Below, in pieces: positions 1-9,043 of a stretch of DNA of 64,000 nt; position 1 is the first letter of the stretch; each line of letters starts with the position of its first letter. This DNA is from Aurantiochytrium sp. KH105. Taxonomy: Eukaryota > Sar > Bigyra > Thraustochytrida > Thraustochytriidae. A program made the translations under genes and the position numbers. The notes under the pieces are model-generated. The model did not search any database, was not told where the DNA came from, and worked only from the letters and a program-made list of their open reading frames with translations. Where the stretch lies: contig BGKB01000020.1 of the NCBI GenBank assembly GCA_003116975.1, forward strand, positions 124,001 to 188,000, in the 5' to 3' direction.

Positions 1-540
1 GGAACCCCTCTTCTCCTCGTCGTCCTCGTCCTCATCGTCGTCATCATCGTCGTCATCATCGCCATTATCGCATTCGATTTGAGAGGCTTCCTTTGCTCGC
101 GCAGATTTGGGGTCCACGCGCTCGATCTCCCGGATGACCGTACAGTGGTTACGCTCTGGATCATGCAGGGTCACCTCGACTCGCGCCTTGGACTGTCCGT
201 GGCGAATGAAGCCTGCAATGTTTGACGCGCGGCCCAAAAGCCGCGGGTGCCCACCAAGACCGAGTGCCAGCGCTAGCAGCGTTGTTGACTTGCCAGCGCC
301 ATTCTTGGCAATGATGAGATTAAGCCTTGGACCAGCATCGAGGACTGAAGACTCGTACGTCATGAAGTCTTTCATCACCAGCCGTCGCACGGCCCCCAAG
401 GCGAATTCCGGGGCCTCCTCCTTTCCAGTCCTCGCAGCCATCGCGCTTCCGTGTTGCTGCGCCTTCTTTCCGCGCTCGAGCTCTGCTGCGCGCAAACCCT
501 CTTGCAACGCGTTCTCGTCAGTCGCGTCCTCGGGCGCCAT
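1..540 (-). CDS. SMC5-like ATPase paralogue, N-terminal part (runs off window)
   Basis: Starts at the ATG at 540 and stays open to base 1, so only the first 180 residues are present. The N-terminus carries an SMC head: a beta-strand/Phe-Met-Thr-Tyr-Glu segment, then GPRLNLIIAKNGAGKST (Walker A, about residues 74-82), then LALALGLGGHPRLLGRA and a FIRHGQSKARVEV stretch. The 'T-Y' before the loop, 'GP-x-LN' and 'LGLGG-x-P-x-LLGRA' are hallmarks of SMC5 rather than SMC6 or cohesin/condensin SMCs. Known role of the family: the SMC5/6 complex in DNA repair and chromosome segregation in the nucleus. After the head strand comes a run of about eleven Asp followed by Glu/Asp, which is not usual at this point. 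It sits head-to-tail with a complete canonical SMC5 on the same strand. An alternative start is Met34 (MAARTGK). The family call is firm; whether the protein is functional cannot be judged from this part. Confidence 0.8.
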   Translation of the reverse strand, partial: MAPEDATDENALQEGLRAAELERGKKAQQHGSAMAARTGKEEAPEFALGAVRRLVMKDFMTYESSVLDAGPRLNLIIAKNGAGKSTTLLALALGLGGHPRLLGRASNIAGFIRHGQSKARVEVTLHDPERNHCTVIREIERVDPKSARAKEASQIECDNGDDDDDDDDDEDEDDEEKRGS

Positions 541-1301
541 GCTCACGCGTCAGCGCGCCCGCTCGTGCACAGCGTGCGCCCAAGCACCAATGCGCGATCG
601 CAAACGCAAATGCAAATGCAAATTGCAAAAACCCGAGCTTCCCGTCTCGCGCGAGTACGCCGCCTCCGTCTCCCTCGCCCGCGCACCCGGCGCTCGTGCG
701 TGCGAGCGAGCGAGCGAAGGTGGGTTTCCCTCCGCTGCGGCTTTCGAGCTCTAGCGACCGACAAGCGCCGGGAGTTTTCAGGCTATCCGTATACCAGTAT
801 GGTATTGATGTATACACGAGAAGCGCCGCGGTTCCGCCCACCGCGGCGCGGCGCAACCTAACTGGCACCGCACCCCCAAGGGAAAAAAACAATACGATCC
901 CAGTAGGTAGAGACAGTGCTGGCGTGCGGCGAACATGGATCGGCGATCGGCAGAAGCGCCTCGCGCGTGACGCTCGTGCGTCGCGTTTGCACGGCGGCAA
1001 GGACTGCAGACCTGCCGTGGACCGCCATCCGTCATCGGACGAGGTAGACTTGTCGTCGTGTGCAGAGGGGATAAGTGAAGAAGAAACAAGAATTGGCGGA
1101 ACTTGGAGAAAAGCAGTATCTGTCCGAACCTTTCCCGACCGGTAGCCGTGGTGGCATCCGGTTGAACTTCAAGGCGGGGGTGGCGATAGCCTGATACTCG
1201 TGGATGACCCACTACAGCTGTCACGTTAATATTCTAGAAATGTTAAGGTCAGCCAAGCCGATACAAATTGCACAGGGAGAGAGAGCTATCTATCATATCT
1301 G
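541..1301. other. Spacer between the two SMC5-type genes
   Basis: Holds the upstream region of the partial SMC5-like gene and the 3' region of the complete SMC5. At 789-815 lies an AT-richer patch with a dyad (ATACCA-GTA-TGGTAT, 791-805) flanked by two GTATAC hexamers (789-794 and 810-815). It is a candidate promoter or protein-binding site, but that is inference. I see no other gene. Confidence 0.5.
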
Positions 1302-4300
1302 TCATGACTGCAGGGCCGCGACACGAGAGCGCTTGCCGTCTTTGTCGTCGAGACCTGAGGCAGAACGTTTCACTCCGCGGTCACGAGGCGCTGCAAGAAA
1401 CTTTGCCATTTGCATTTTCCGCGAGGGGAGCGCTCCATCGCCATTGAAGATGACGTGAAAGGTGATGTTGTCGTGGTATCGCATGCCCGCGAGCAACTTG
1501 GGTGTGATGAGAAAGTATTGCCCGGAACCAGGGTTGGACGCACTGTCGAAGAGCCGCTGCATGGAAATGCGTTCCTTGTCCTCATCCATGCCCTGATTGA
1601 TTTCGTCGACCACGCGAAAGGGAACCTTGGATACCTCGTTGAGAGCCAAAAGGTACATAAAGGTGGAAAGCGACCGCTCACCGCCTGACTGCACGGTCAC
1701 GTCGAGTCGTCGGGGTGGCTGATCCTTGCGGAAGCTCACCTTGATGGCCACGCCGCTCTCCTTGAGATTGTCTTGAACCATCTCCAGCGCGACGGAGCCC
1801 TTGCAATGGTACCCCTTTTCGCTCACGAGCGCAAAGGATCGCTCGAAATTGTCATTGACTCTGCTGATGAGTAAACGCACCTTCTTCGTCCAGTCCGCGA
1901 GCTCGGTGTCGAGTTTGTTTTGGTTGTTCGCATTCCGCTCTTGGCGATCCGCTTCCTTGTGACGAAGATCTTCCACCTTTTCCTTGACCTCTTTATACCG
2001 CCGGATGGCAGACTCATCAGTCGTGGCACTGTCTATCCGCTTCCGAAACAACATGGCCGTGGCCAGGAGCTCGTCCATGTCATCCGAAATGCTTTGAAAA
2101 GCGTCGGTGAGTTGTTCGATCTCGCCTCCCCACTTCTCGTTGAAGGTCTCCTTGAGTTGCTGAGCTTCGTTCTTGACCCTTTGAGACTCTGCTGCGGTTC
2201 TTTCAAGAGTCTGGTGGGCTCTCTGAAGTTCTTGCATCTTCACCTGGTGAATTTGCTGCGCCACGGCGCGTTTGGCGTTCTCCGCAGCGCTACGCATGAT
2301 CGCACCCGCCATCGTTGAAAGCGCCGCTCCGCCCGCGCAGATATCCCCCACTTTCTCTTCCATGACGCCGACCATGCCTAAACATGAAGTGGTGACAGAT
2401 TCGACGTTGGCCTCCACCTCAGGCCTTGGATCGCCTTTCAAAGAGCGCTGCGCTCTGGCGAGTTGTTCACCAGCCGTCCGATGTTTGATGCGAAGCGCGT
2501 TGTAATCCTTGATCCGTTCAGCTGCCTTGCGCTCCTCGCGATGTATCGCCTCGCGCCTCGTCGCTGCTTCAGCCAGACGAGGCTGGAGTTGGGCGAGTTC
2601 AGACTCGACGCTTGCGAGACGTTCCTTCGTGGCCACCTCTTCTTCTAATAATCCCCTCAAGCGACGCTCGGATTCATCATTCTTCATGCTAGCACCCAGA
2701 AATCGTGGCATCGGGAATTCGCGATATATGCGAGTGTTAATTAAAACATCCTTTTCGCCGTAGCGCGAGGCGCGTAAACTCCATTCGTGATGCGGTGTGA
2801 CGACTCGCATGTTGACAAGGGTGTGCTTGAGCCGTTCCTCGTCCATATTGAGAAGGATCTGCTCCGTCTCGGCAGACCCTATGACCACCCTGTCAATGCC
2901 CGCAATGTCGCACAGGCCCCTCACGACCACGTCGGGCGCGTCAAAGAGTTCATCGGCGTGGCCGATGGCTTTGATTTCCTTCATAAATTGGGGATCGACA
3001 CGACGTGGTTCGCGAGAGGAGTTCAAGACCAAACAATCCAGACCCCTTACACTCATGAGTTTGGACCTGTCGGCCGGGTGCTCCGTCATTAGCGTGACAA
3101 GCTGTTTTTGTGAAATCACGCGTTCAAGCTGGGAGGCGATCTCCGTGGACTTGGGCTTGATGGAAAGGATCGGAAGATACACCTTACCCCCGATGCTTCC
3201 AGCATTAACCATCTCCTTGACCATGCGCCAGCCTTGGTGTAAGATGCCACCATTGATCTTGTTCAGGAGCTTGAACACGCTTTCCGGTGCATGCATTTCC
3301 TTTTGCAGGCCTCGCACTCTGTGTTGCGTGGTGTTCAGGACGGCGCGCAATTCCTCAATGGTAGCGTTGAGTTCATTCGATTGCGCCTGCACCTGACTGT
3401 TCTCTTGACGCAACTTGTCTCTTTCAAAAGTTGCCCTGCTCCTGGCCTCCTTTAACGCTTTCACGTCATTCTCCTCTTCCCATTTAGCAATGGCTTGGTC
3501 AAGTTTGGCCACCTCTTGTTGTTTTTCTTCTACCTTTGCCTTCGCAGTTTGCCGTAAACTTAAGACGTCCTTGATGTTGTCTGCGGCCGCTTCGGAGCGC
3601 TGGGCATGGTCACGAATACCTCGAGAAAGATTGCTCGTATGCTTCGCTACGTTGAGGAGTACCGGCAATCCCTTCTCCGCGTCACCATGGCGCGACTTTT
3701 GGGTTTCTCTGACAATTTCCTTCAGCGCAGCGTCAGCCTTGGCCTCTTCTTCCGTGGCAGCTTGTTTTGCCTTCTTGAGCTGCTTGACCTGGGCACTCAA
3801 GGCTTTATACGCAGCGCGAGCCGCTTGAAATTTTTTGTAGTCGATTTTGGCCTCATGAGATCGGAGCTGTTTCTTAAAGCTCTCAAGCCTCTCGTAGGCC
3901 TCGAGCGCGGAATGGAGCCTTTCGAGCTCTGCCTCATATTGCGCGAGCTCAGCACGCTCGTTTTCGGCGGTGTTGGCAGAACTTCGGACCTGATCCTGTA
4001 GTTTTCCGAGGCTGACCATGCGAGTGACCATGCTTTCCCCCAGGCCTGCGCGAATTGTTTCCACGAGAAGTTCTTGCTCGTTGAGTCTGCTGAACATGCT
4101 CACCTTGTCTTGAGGCAAGAACTGGCACATGTTGTCAATGCGGATGTTCAGCCTCGAGAGACGATCTTTGAGTGTTGCGGGATCGATTTGTTTTCCATTG
4201 TAATAGACAGTAGATTGGTTCTGGGCGTCCTTGCTCCCCTTCCGAGCCTTGCCCCCACCGCTACCTGCTCTATGAAGAATGCGACGGATGATGTATGGCT

Positions 4301-4637
4301 CGCCGCCCCTGTTGTTCAATTCGATCTCAATCTCCGCACATTCTGCCTGCGTGCCGTCATCACGGCGTTTGATGAACCCAGAGAGATTTTTCGCGCGAGA
4401 TAAAAGATCGGGCGTGCCTCCAAGACCGAGGGCGATGGCGCACACGAGAGTGCTTTTGCCTGAGCCGTTCGGCCCGATGACGAGATTGAGACCGGGGCCT
4501 GGGTAGATTTCCACTGCGTCGTAGCTCATGAAGTTGGTGAGCTTGATCCGGGCGATGGTGTTGTTGCTGAGCATGCTGAACATGCTCTTGCGCGACGCTT
4601 TTTGCCCTGCCGGCTCCTGCTCCTCCTCGGCCGCCAT
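1302..4637 (-). CDS. SMC5: Structural maintenance of chromosomes protein 5 (SMC5)
   Basis: An 1111-residue, single-exon SMC ATPase, close to the usual SMC5 length. The ATG at 4637 is preferred because the open frame further upstream begins without an ATG. N-terminal head: NTIARIKLTNFMSYDAVE, Walker A GPNGSGKST (residues 55-63), and the SMC5-typical CQFLPQDKVSMF near 185-195. Two long coiled coils flank a central hinge around residues 450-570. The C-terminal head has the signature SGGERSLSTF and Walker B PFRVVDEINQGMD, the latter diagnostic of SMC5. Family role: forms the SMC5/6 complex with NSE proteins, acting in replication-fork stability, recombination and sister separation in the nucleus. 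The C-terminus ends in a Lys/Arg-rich stretch after the head, a possible nuclear signal (inference). A second SMC5-type gene follows immediately downstream on the same strand. Confidence 0.95.
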   Translation of the reverse strand: MAAEEEQEPAGQKASRKSMFSMLSNNTIARIKLTNFMSYDAVEIYPGPGLNLVIGPNGSGKSTLVCAIALGLGGTPDLLSRAKNLSGFIKRRDDGTQAECAEIEIELNNRGGEPYIIRRILHRAGSGGGKARKGSKDAQNQSTVYYNGKQIDPATLKDRLSRLNIRIDNMCQFLPQDKVSMFSRLNEQELLVETIRAGLGESMVTRMVSLGKLQDQVRSSANTAENERAELAQYEAELERLHSALEAYERLESFKKQLRSHEAKIDYKKFQAARAAYKALSAQVKQLKKAKQAATEEEAKADAALKEIVRETQKSRHGDAEKGLPVLLNVAKHTSNLSRGIRDHAQRSEAAADNIKDVLSLRQTAKAKVEEKQQEVAKLDQAIAKWEEENDVKALKEARSRATFERDKLRQENSQVQAQSNELNATIEELRAVLNTTQHRVRGLQKEMHAPESVFKLLNKINGGILHQGWRMVKEMVNAGSIGGKVYLPILSIKPKSTEIASQLERVISQKQLVTLMTEHPADRSKLMSVRGLDCLVLNSSREPRRVDPQFMKEIKAIGHADELFDAPDVVVRGLCDIAGIDRVVIGSAETEQILLNMDEERLKHTLVNMRVVTPHHEWSLRASRYGEKDVLINTRIYREFPMPRFLGASMKNDESERRLRGLLEEEVATKERLASVESELAQLQPRLAEAATRREAIHREERKAAERIKDYNALRIKHRTAGEQLARAQRSLKGDPRPEVEANVESVTTSCLGMVGVMEEKVGDICAGGAALSTMAGAIMRSAAENAKRAVAQQIHQVKMQELQRAHQTLERTAAESQRVKNEAQQLKETFNEKWGGEIEQLTDAFQSISDDMDELLATAMLFRKRIDSATTDESAIRRYKEVKEKVEDLRHKEADRQERNANNQNKLDTELADWTKKVRLLISRVNDNFERSFALVSEKGYHCKGSVALEMVQDNLKESGVAIKVSFRKDQPPRRLDVTVQSGGERSLSTFMYLLALNEVSKVPFRVVDEINQGMDEDKERISMQRLFDSASNPGSGQYFLITPKLLAGMRYHDNITFHVIFNGDGALPSRKMQMAKFLAAPRDRGVKRSASGLDDKDGKRSRVAALQS

Positions 4638-5096
4638 CTTTGCTGGACTCGCTGGCGATGCGAGCCCAGCCCTCCTGCTCACGAGGCTGCTCGCCGCCTT
4701 TGTACGTCTGCAGCGTGGCAGCGGCACCCGACGTCAAGTCGGCGTGAGGACGAAGAGAAGAGGGCGAGGGCGAGGCGGGGAGAGGGGGAGGGGGGGAGGC
4801 GGGAGAGTACCTGGCGCGTCTCCGGGCTGCCACGAGAGTCTGCGCCTTGACGCTCGCGAGCCCGCGCTGCCTGCGGTCGTTAGGTGTCTGCCGACTGGCC
4901 GCTCGTTATTTCTTCTTTGTAGCCAAGGCTGAATCGACGGGGAACCTTGGTGCTCCCGTGCAATCCTCTCGCGCTCTCAATCAGCTCTCGCTTGTGTCAC
5001 GTTATCGAACTGCGATGCGTTCCGACTCGATGGCCTCTATCAAGAGCCTGGTCGGCGGACGTTGCGGGTTCTGGCGCGCGGGGACGACTGCTCATT

Positions 5097-5190
5097 GAAG
5101 CTGGCACGGACGACCGACTGTAGAAGCTGGCGGGGACGACCGACGTCCGTCAAAGCTGGCGGGGGCGACCGACAACCATCAAAGCTGGCG
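5097..5190. repeat. Degenerate 26-29 bp tandem repeat, about 3.5 copies
   Basis: Copies begin at 5097, 5123, 5152 and 5181, each starting (G/A)AAGCTGGC followed by a GGGGACGACCGAC-like block. The last copy is cut short. The repeat is non-coding and lies upstream of SMC5. It differs in unit length and sequence from the pentanucleotide arrays found elsewhere in the window. Confidence 0.75.
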
Positions 5191-5265
5191 ACGAGTCAGG
5201 AAGGAAAGAAGATCAGAATCCTCCGATGGAGGAAGGTTGGCGAAGCGATCTCATTGTCAGGCAAA

Positions 5266-5485
5266 TCGGTCAAGCGAATAATCATGAGTTTTGTCTATTC
5301 AAGACACTTTAGAGAGCGCTCTCGTTTTTTCCACAGTCAGTCAATGAAGGGAGTCGGTCAAGCGAATCGCGAGTTCTGTTCATTCATGACACTTAAGTTA
5401 AAGGAACGCTCTCATGTTCCAGTAAACTTTGCTTCATGTTCTCTCGTGCATTTTAGGGGAGAGAACGGTCAAGCCGAGTCGTATG
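5266..5485. repeat. Imperfect 88 bp direct repeat, two copies plus a partial third
   Basis: TCGGTCAAGCGAAT starts at 5266 and again at 5354. In both copies it is followed by (G)AGTT-TGT-ATTCA-GACACTT and an ACGCTCTC/GCGCTCTC block. A shorter echo (ACGGTCAAGCCGAGT) occurs near 5465. The copies have diverged by substitutions and small gaps, so this is an old local duplication. No coding content is evident. Confidence 0.7.
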
Positions 5486-6051
5486 ATCCGTTCGTTGGAG
5501 GAGAAGAAGTGGATTCGAGGGATGAGGGAAGGAGATGCGTACGATTCTTTTCACCATTCGGTGGAATGAAAAGATCTGGTTGGACATAACGCTCATGATA
5601 CTGCAGAGAGCTGAATGAGAAGCGAGGGAAAGGAAGGGGTAAGGAGACAATAGTGCACAGATCAATGTGTTGCGCTTTTTGATATCCAAACGTCTTCATC
5701 TTGTGAGGAATGCGAGTCTACGATAGGCCAAGCTAGAGCTAAATTTAGCTTCAATAATTTGTGCATTGACAGTGAAGCTCTTTTGCCACAAGTGACTTCG
5801 CCTATTCCCCCCCCACAAAAAAAAACAAAAAAAACGCCGAAGCTGGCCGGCGCGCGCATGTGAGCGCAAGCTGGATTTGTTTTTATCTTCGAAAAGCTAC
5901 ATGACTCACTCTTCAAATCCATAATGAAAATAATAATAAATAAGACTGACTGCCGCCCTCACACGAGCTACGAGAGCAGGGTCTGAGCTGCGAACGGGGG
6001 CGTACTCCTAGGTATTCGTCGAGGTTGTAAATAATGTAATATCTGCATGCA

Positions 6052-6735
6052 TCAGCATGACGGTGCTGATGGTATGAAGGCAACGCCATTCGAAGACTTC
6101 CAACCGAGCGCGCCGCGAAGACTCTTGGTGTCGTCGTAGACGCGCTGGGCGAACTGATACATGATCTGGTGGCCTAGTCCATCGACGAAGCTTTTGACGA
6201 GAAGGGGCGTGTTGCGGCCGAGTTGCGCGGCAACCTCGCGGTCGGGCGCGCGCGTCCAAAAAGTCCTAATGTGCTCCTGGGTTTCCGGATTGGCGAGCCA
6301 CTGGTTGATTCCGGATGCCATAAGCTTGGACGCGGCGCGAGCCACCTCTGGGTCCTCGCAGAGGGCCACAACGAATTTGCAAGAGGTGGCTACAACGCGC
6401 GCCTCTACCCAGTCTGCAATGTTCCCTGCGAGGCGGCCCGCGAAGCCTGAGAACCGCACCCAGAGGACGAACGCCACAATTATGCCGAGAACAAGCAGCA
6501 AGAAATCGCTGCCGACCTCGATCCGCAGGGTAACCGTGTATGGGTCCCGCATTTGTGCAAATTGAGCTTGCTGCATCATTTGCTGCTGGCCCTGCGCCTG
6601 CTGGCTCATGTCTACCTGGACGGCATGCCTCGCGAGCTTGCCGGCGGCCTCGTGCACATCGCCCCCGGGCACGCCTTGCGCCCAGCACGCCTCTTCCGCT
6701 GCTCTTGCTGCCGCCCGCGAGAGATTGCCGCTCAT
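6052..6735 (-). CDS. Small membrane protein of unknown function, paralogue of the gene at 8537
   Basis: 227 residues from the ATG at 6735. The open frame continues upstream only through GC-rich, low-complexity sequence, so this ATG is the likely start. After a Gln/Met-rich stretch (around residues 45-65) comes one strongly hydrophobic segment (FLLLVLGIIVAFVLWVRF, around 80-97), then an amphipathic soluble region with the motif GINQWLANPETQEHI. The same order and motif occur in the divergent gene at 8537: an N-terminal membrane helix, a PEV helix, GIN-x-WL-x-NPE-x-Q, then an EVA-x-LG-x-P-LL-x-SF block. By hand I count about 26 identities over 62 residues. I do not recognise the family, and no enzyme motif is visible. 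The most that can be said is a single-pass membrane protein with a helical domain facing one side. Confidence 0.75.
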   Translation of the reverse strand: MSGNLSRAAARAAEEACWAQGVPGGDVHEAAGKLARHAVQVDMSQQAQGQQQMMQQAQFAQMRDPYTVTLRIEVGSDFLLLVLGIIVAFVLWVRFSGFAGRLAGNIADWVEARVVATSCKFVVALCEDPEVARAASKLMASGINQWLANPETQEHIRTFWTRAPDREVAAQLGRNTPLLVKSFVDGLGHQIMYQFAQRVYDDTKSLRGALGWKSSNGVAFIPSAPSC

Positions 6736-7356
6736 GTATGTGCGGCTCTCCCCCCCCTCCTCCTCCTCCTCGCGCTGCTGCCTGCCTGCCTGCCTGCCTG
6801 CCGCGGCTGCCGCTGCTGCTGCCGCTGCCGCCGCCCTTCTGCGCCGCCGCGATGGACCGCCCGCCGCGCGCCGCGACCTTTCGGGACTGCGCGAGGCCGG
6901 CGTGGACTGGACTGCGCCGCCCCCTCTGTCTCTGTCTCCGCCTCTCTGTCTCTGCAGTGTCGCTGTCTCTGCTACGCCGTCTTCTGGCGGAGAAAGGCGG
7001 GACCCGAAGAGCAACACCGCTGCCCCACGCCCCGCTCGGGAAGCAGCCGCGCAGGGAGAGAGAAACGGCGCGGGGCGCGGGGAAGGCACCAGCGAGCGGA
7101 CGCGGGGTGAGGCGCGGCGGCCTGAGGTCCACAGATAGAGAACGAAGCGCCTGCCTGCTCCCGTCGCTTGCTTGCTTGCCTGCCTGCCTGCCTGCTTGCT
7201 TGCTTGCTTGCTTGCTTGCCTGCTTGCTTGCTCCCAACTTGGTTACCAGAGGCGCTTGCGGGCGTAACGCACACCGCTAGAGATCCGGGTAGCCGGCGGC
7301 TACCGCCGGCGAGCGGGCAGCGGAGCCAGCCAGGCCCCGCGACACCGACCGACCAA

Positions 7357-7390
7357 CTCGACTCGACTCGACTCGACTCGACTCGACTCG
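7357..7390. repeat. (CTCGA)n pentanucleotide array
   Basis: About seven copies of CTCGA/ACTCG. The identical unit recurs in an array at about 23667-23699. It lies in the shared upstream region of the paralogous membrane-protein pair. Confidence 0.9.
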
Positions 7391-8502
7391 CCCGCGCACC
7401 ATCCCTGGCAGCCGAGACGAGGAGAGCGAGCTCCCGCCGACGGCGGCCGAGGCGAGGCGAGGCGGAGCGGGCTGGGACGGACGGACCGCTGCGCCGCGGG
7501 GAGAGGGAGTCCGGCCAGGCAGGATGGGATGGGGACGATTTTGATGACGATGCGCGCGGCAGACTCGAGGCCGAGGCGCGAGGGATATGAGCGGAGGAGG
7601 AGCTGAGCGTCGCGGGGCGGGGCGGGGCGGGGCGGGGCGGGGCGGCGCAGACCGGAACGAGCGGCGCGTGGAGCAGAGGATGGCCCGGCCGTGAGGGCCC
7701 CGGCCCCCGACCAGGCCCCTCGCGCGCACAAGTGCTGGGGGTTGTGTGTGCCCGCGAAGCCAGCCAGCCTCGCTTGTTCTCCGCAGCCCCCGACCCGGGA
7801 GTTGATGTGCCCGCGTTCGGTTAGGACGTTACGAAACGTTGGCCGTTTCAGTCGGTCGTCGTCGTCGCCGACAGCCTGCCTGTTGATCAGAGCGAGTCCG
7901 AGTCCTCCGTTCGTGTGTTGTTCTCTTTTTGAGGCGATCATTCGATAATCATTCCATGCATGGATGGATGGATGGATGGATGGATGATCGCGCGAGCTGC
8001 CATAGCTGATCCGCATGCCGCACACGCTGCAGCTGCAGCTGACGCGGGCGTGTGTCAAACCCCGTCCGTCAATCCGTCAAATGCCCAGTAAGAAAGAGGT
8101 GACGCGGGGCTTGCGTAGACACACGAGGTAGTAGGCAAAAGCAGAAAGACAGCAAAGACCGAAGTCGGCGACCGATTCGGACGCGAGCCGGCGAGCGCGC
8201 GAGGGCACGCGGGGGACGGGAAGCGCGAAGACAGCAGCCGAGAGCGAGCGCCTTCGTTTGCTGGCCGGCCTTGCACGCCTGCCTGCGTCGGCATCGACCG
8301 GCGCGGAAAGAGGACGCTGTCCAGATTTCAAGAACCCGCGCTGACGATAAAAGGAGGAGCTCCGTGAGCCGACGCCGACTCAGACGCCGACGCCGACGCC
8401 AACGCTGGCGTAGACGAGGCTGCGGAGAAAGTCACGATCGGCCAGCGGCACTTTTTCCTTCCTAAGGACGCGACAGCGTGAGCGCGTTGCTCGGTGAAGA
8501 AG

Positions 8503-8532
8503 GAAAGACAAGACAAGACAAGACAAGACAAG
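8503..8532. repeat. (GACAA)n array in the presumed 5' leader
   Basis: Five to six copies of AGACA end immediately before the start codon at 8537, so the array is probably transcribed as part of the 5' UTR. It could also lie in the core promoter. Confidence 0.85.
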
Positions 8533-8536
8533 GAAA

Positions 8537-9043
8537 ATGATCATCACAATCAACATCGGCTTTGGCTTTGTGATCGGGACGGTGCTCACCATCGTGTTTC
8601 TTGTGTCATGGCTGCGGTCTGTAATCAACCGTGACAAAATGGAAAAGTGGGCCAACGAGGCGGAAGCCATGCTTGTGCGCAGCGCAGGACGATTCACGGT
8701 GAGCATGCTCGAAGTTCCCGAGGTTCACGATACGCTGACCAACCTGATTGCTGGCGGTATCAACGCCTGGCTTGTCAATCCAGAGGCACAAGCAAGGATT
8801 GAGCGCCTCATTTCTGGTGGCAGCGAAAAGGAAGTTGCTCGCGAACTCGGCAAGAAGCTTCCTGCTCTTGCAAGCAGTTTCACCCGTGGCGTTTTGGACG
8901 GCTGCGTTCCTTTTCGCAAGGCCGCCACGCCCGTCGTCGTCGCCACTCCAGTCATCATGCCTCCCGAGCCAACTCCGGAGAAGCTTGCCAAGAAAGTAGC
9001 CTCTCAGGTCGCGAGCGATCTGGCAACGCCATCAGCGCAATAA
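8537..9043 (+). CDS. Small membrane protein of unknown function, paralogue of the gene at 6052-6735
   Basis: 168 residues. The very N-terminus is hydrophobic (IGFGFVIGTVLTIVFLVSWL, about residues 7-26) and would act as a signal anchor. A charged helix follows, then the motif PEVHDTLTNLIAGGINAWL with NPEAQARI, then SEKEVARELGKKLPALASSF, and a Pro/Val/Ala-rich C-terminal tail. The central ~62 residues align without gaps to the divergently transcribed neighbour. Unlike the neighbour, it has no long Gln/Met-rich region before the membrane helix. It therefore exposes its N-terminus almost directly in the membrane and adds a C-terminal tail. The function is unknown. The gene pair looks like an inverted duplication that has since diverged. 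Confidence 0.75.
   Translation: MIITINIGFGFVIGTVLTIVFLVSWLRSVINRDKMEKWANEAEAMLVRSAGRFTVSMLEVPEVHDTLTNLIAGGINAWLVNPEAQARIERLISGGSEKEVARELGKKLPALASSFTRGVLDGCVPFRKAATPVVVATPVIMPPEPTPEKLAKKVASQVASDLATPSAQ

Larger units (their letters stand above)
4638..6051. other. SMC5 upstream region and spacer with two repeat families
   Basis: About 1.4 kb with no recognisable gene. The part next to SMC5 is purine-rich and GC-rich (4740-4800). Further out are two separately listed repeat clusters (5097-5190 and 5266-5485). The 5740-6050 part is AT-richer and serves as the 3' region of the gene ending at 6052. Confidence 0.5.
6736..8536. other. 1.8 kb divergent spacer between two paralogous genes, rich in microsatellites
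   Basis: This is the shared upstream region of the two divergent membrane-protein genes. It is very GC-rich in its first half and packed with simple repeats: (CTGC/CCTG)n at about 6775-6800, (CTTG/CCTG)n at 7165-7232, (CTCGA)n at 7357-7390, (GGGGC)n at 7613-7648, (ATGG)n at 7958-7986 and (GACAA)n at 8503-8532. The last array ends five bases before the start codon at 8537. Long open frames here are products of low-complexity GC-rich DNA and were not accepted as genes. Confidence 0.6.

Noticed and set aside
6266-7280. Long frames on both strands through the GC-rich leader at 6.5-7.3 kb
   Set aside because: They arise from Ala/Arg/Gln/Pro-coding microsatellites; only the part after the ATG at 6735 continues into ordered protein.
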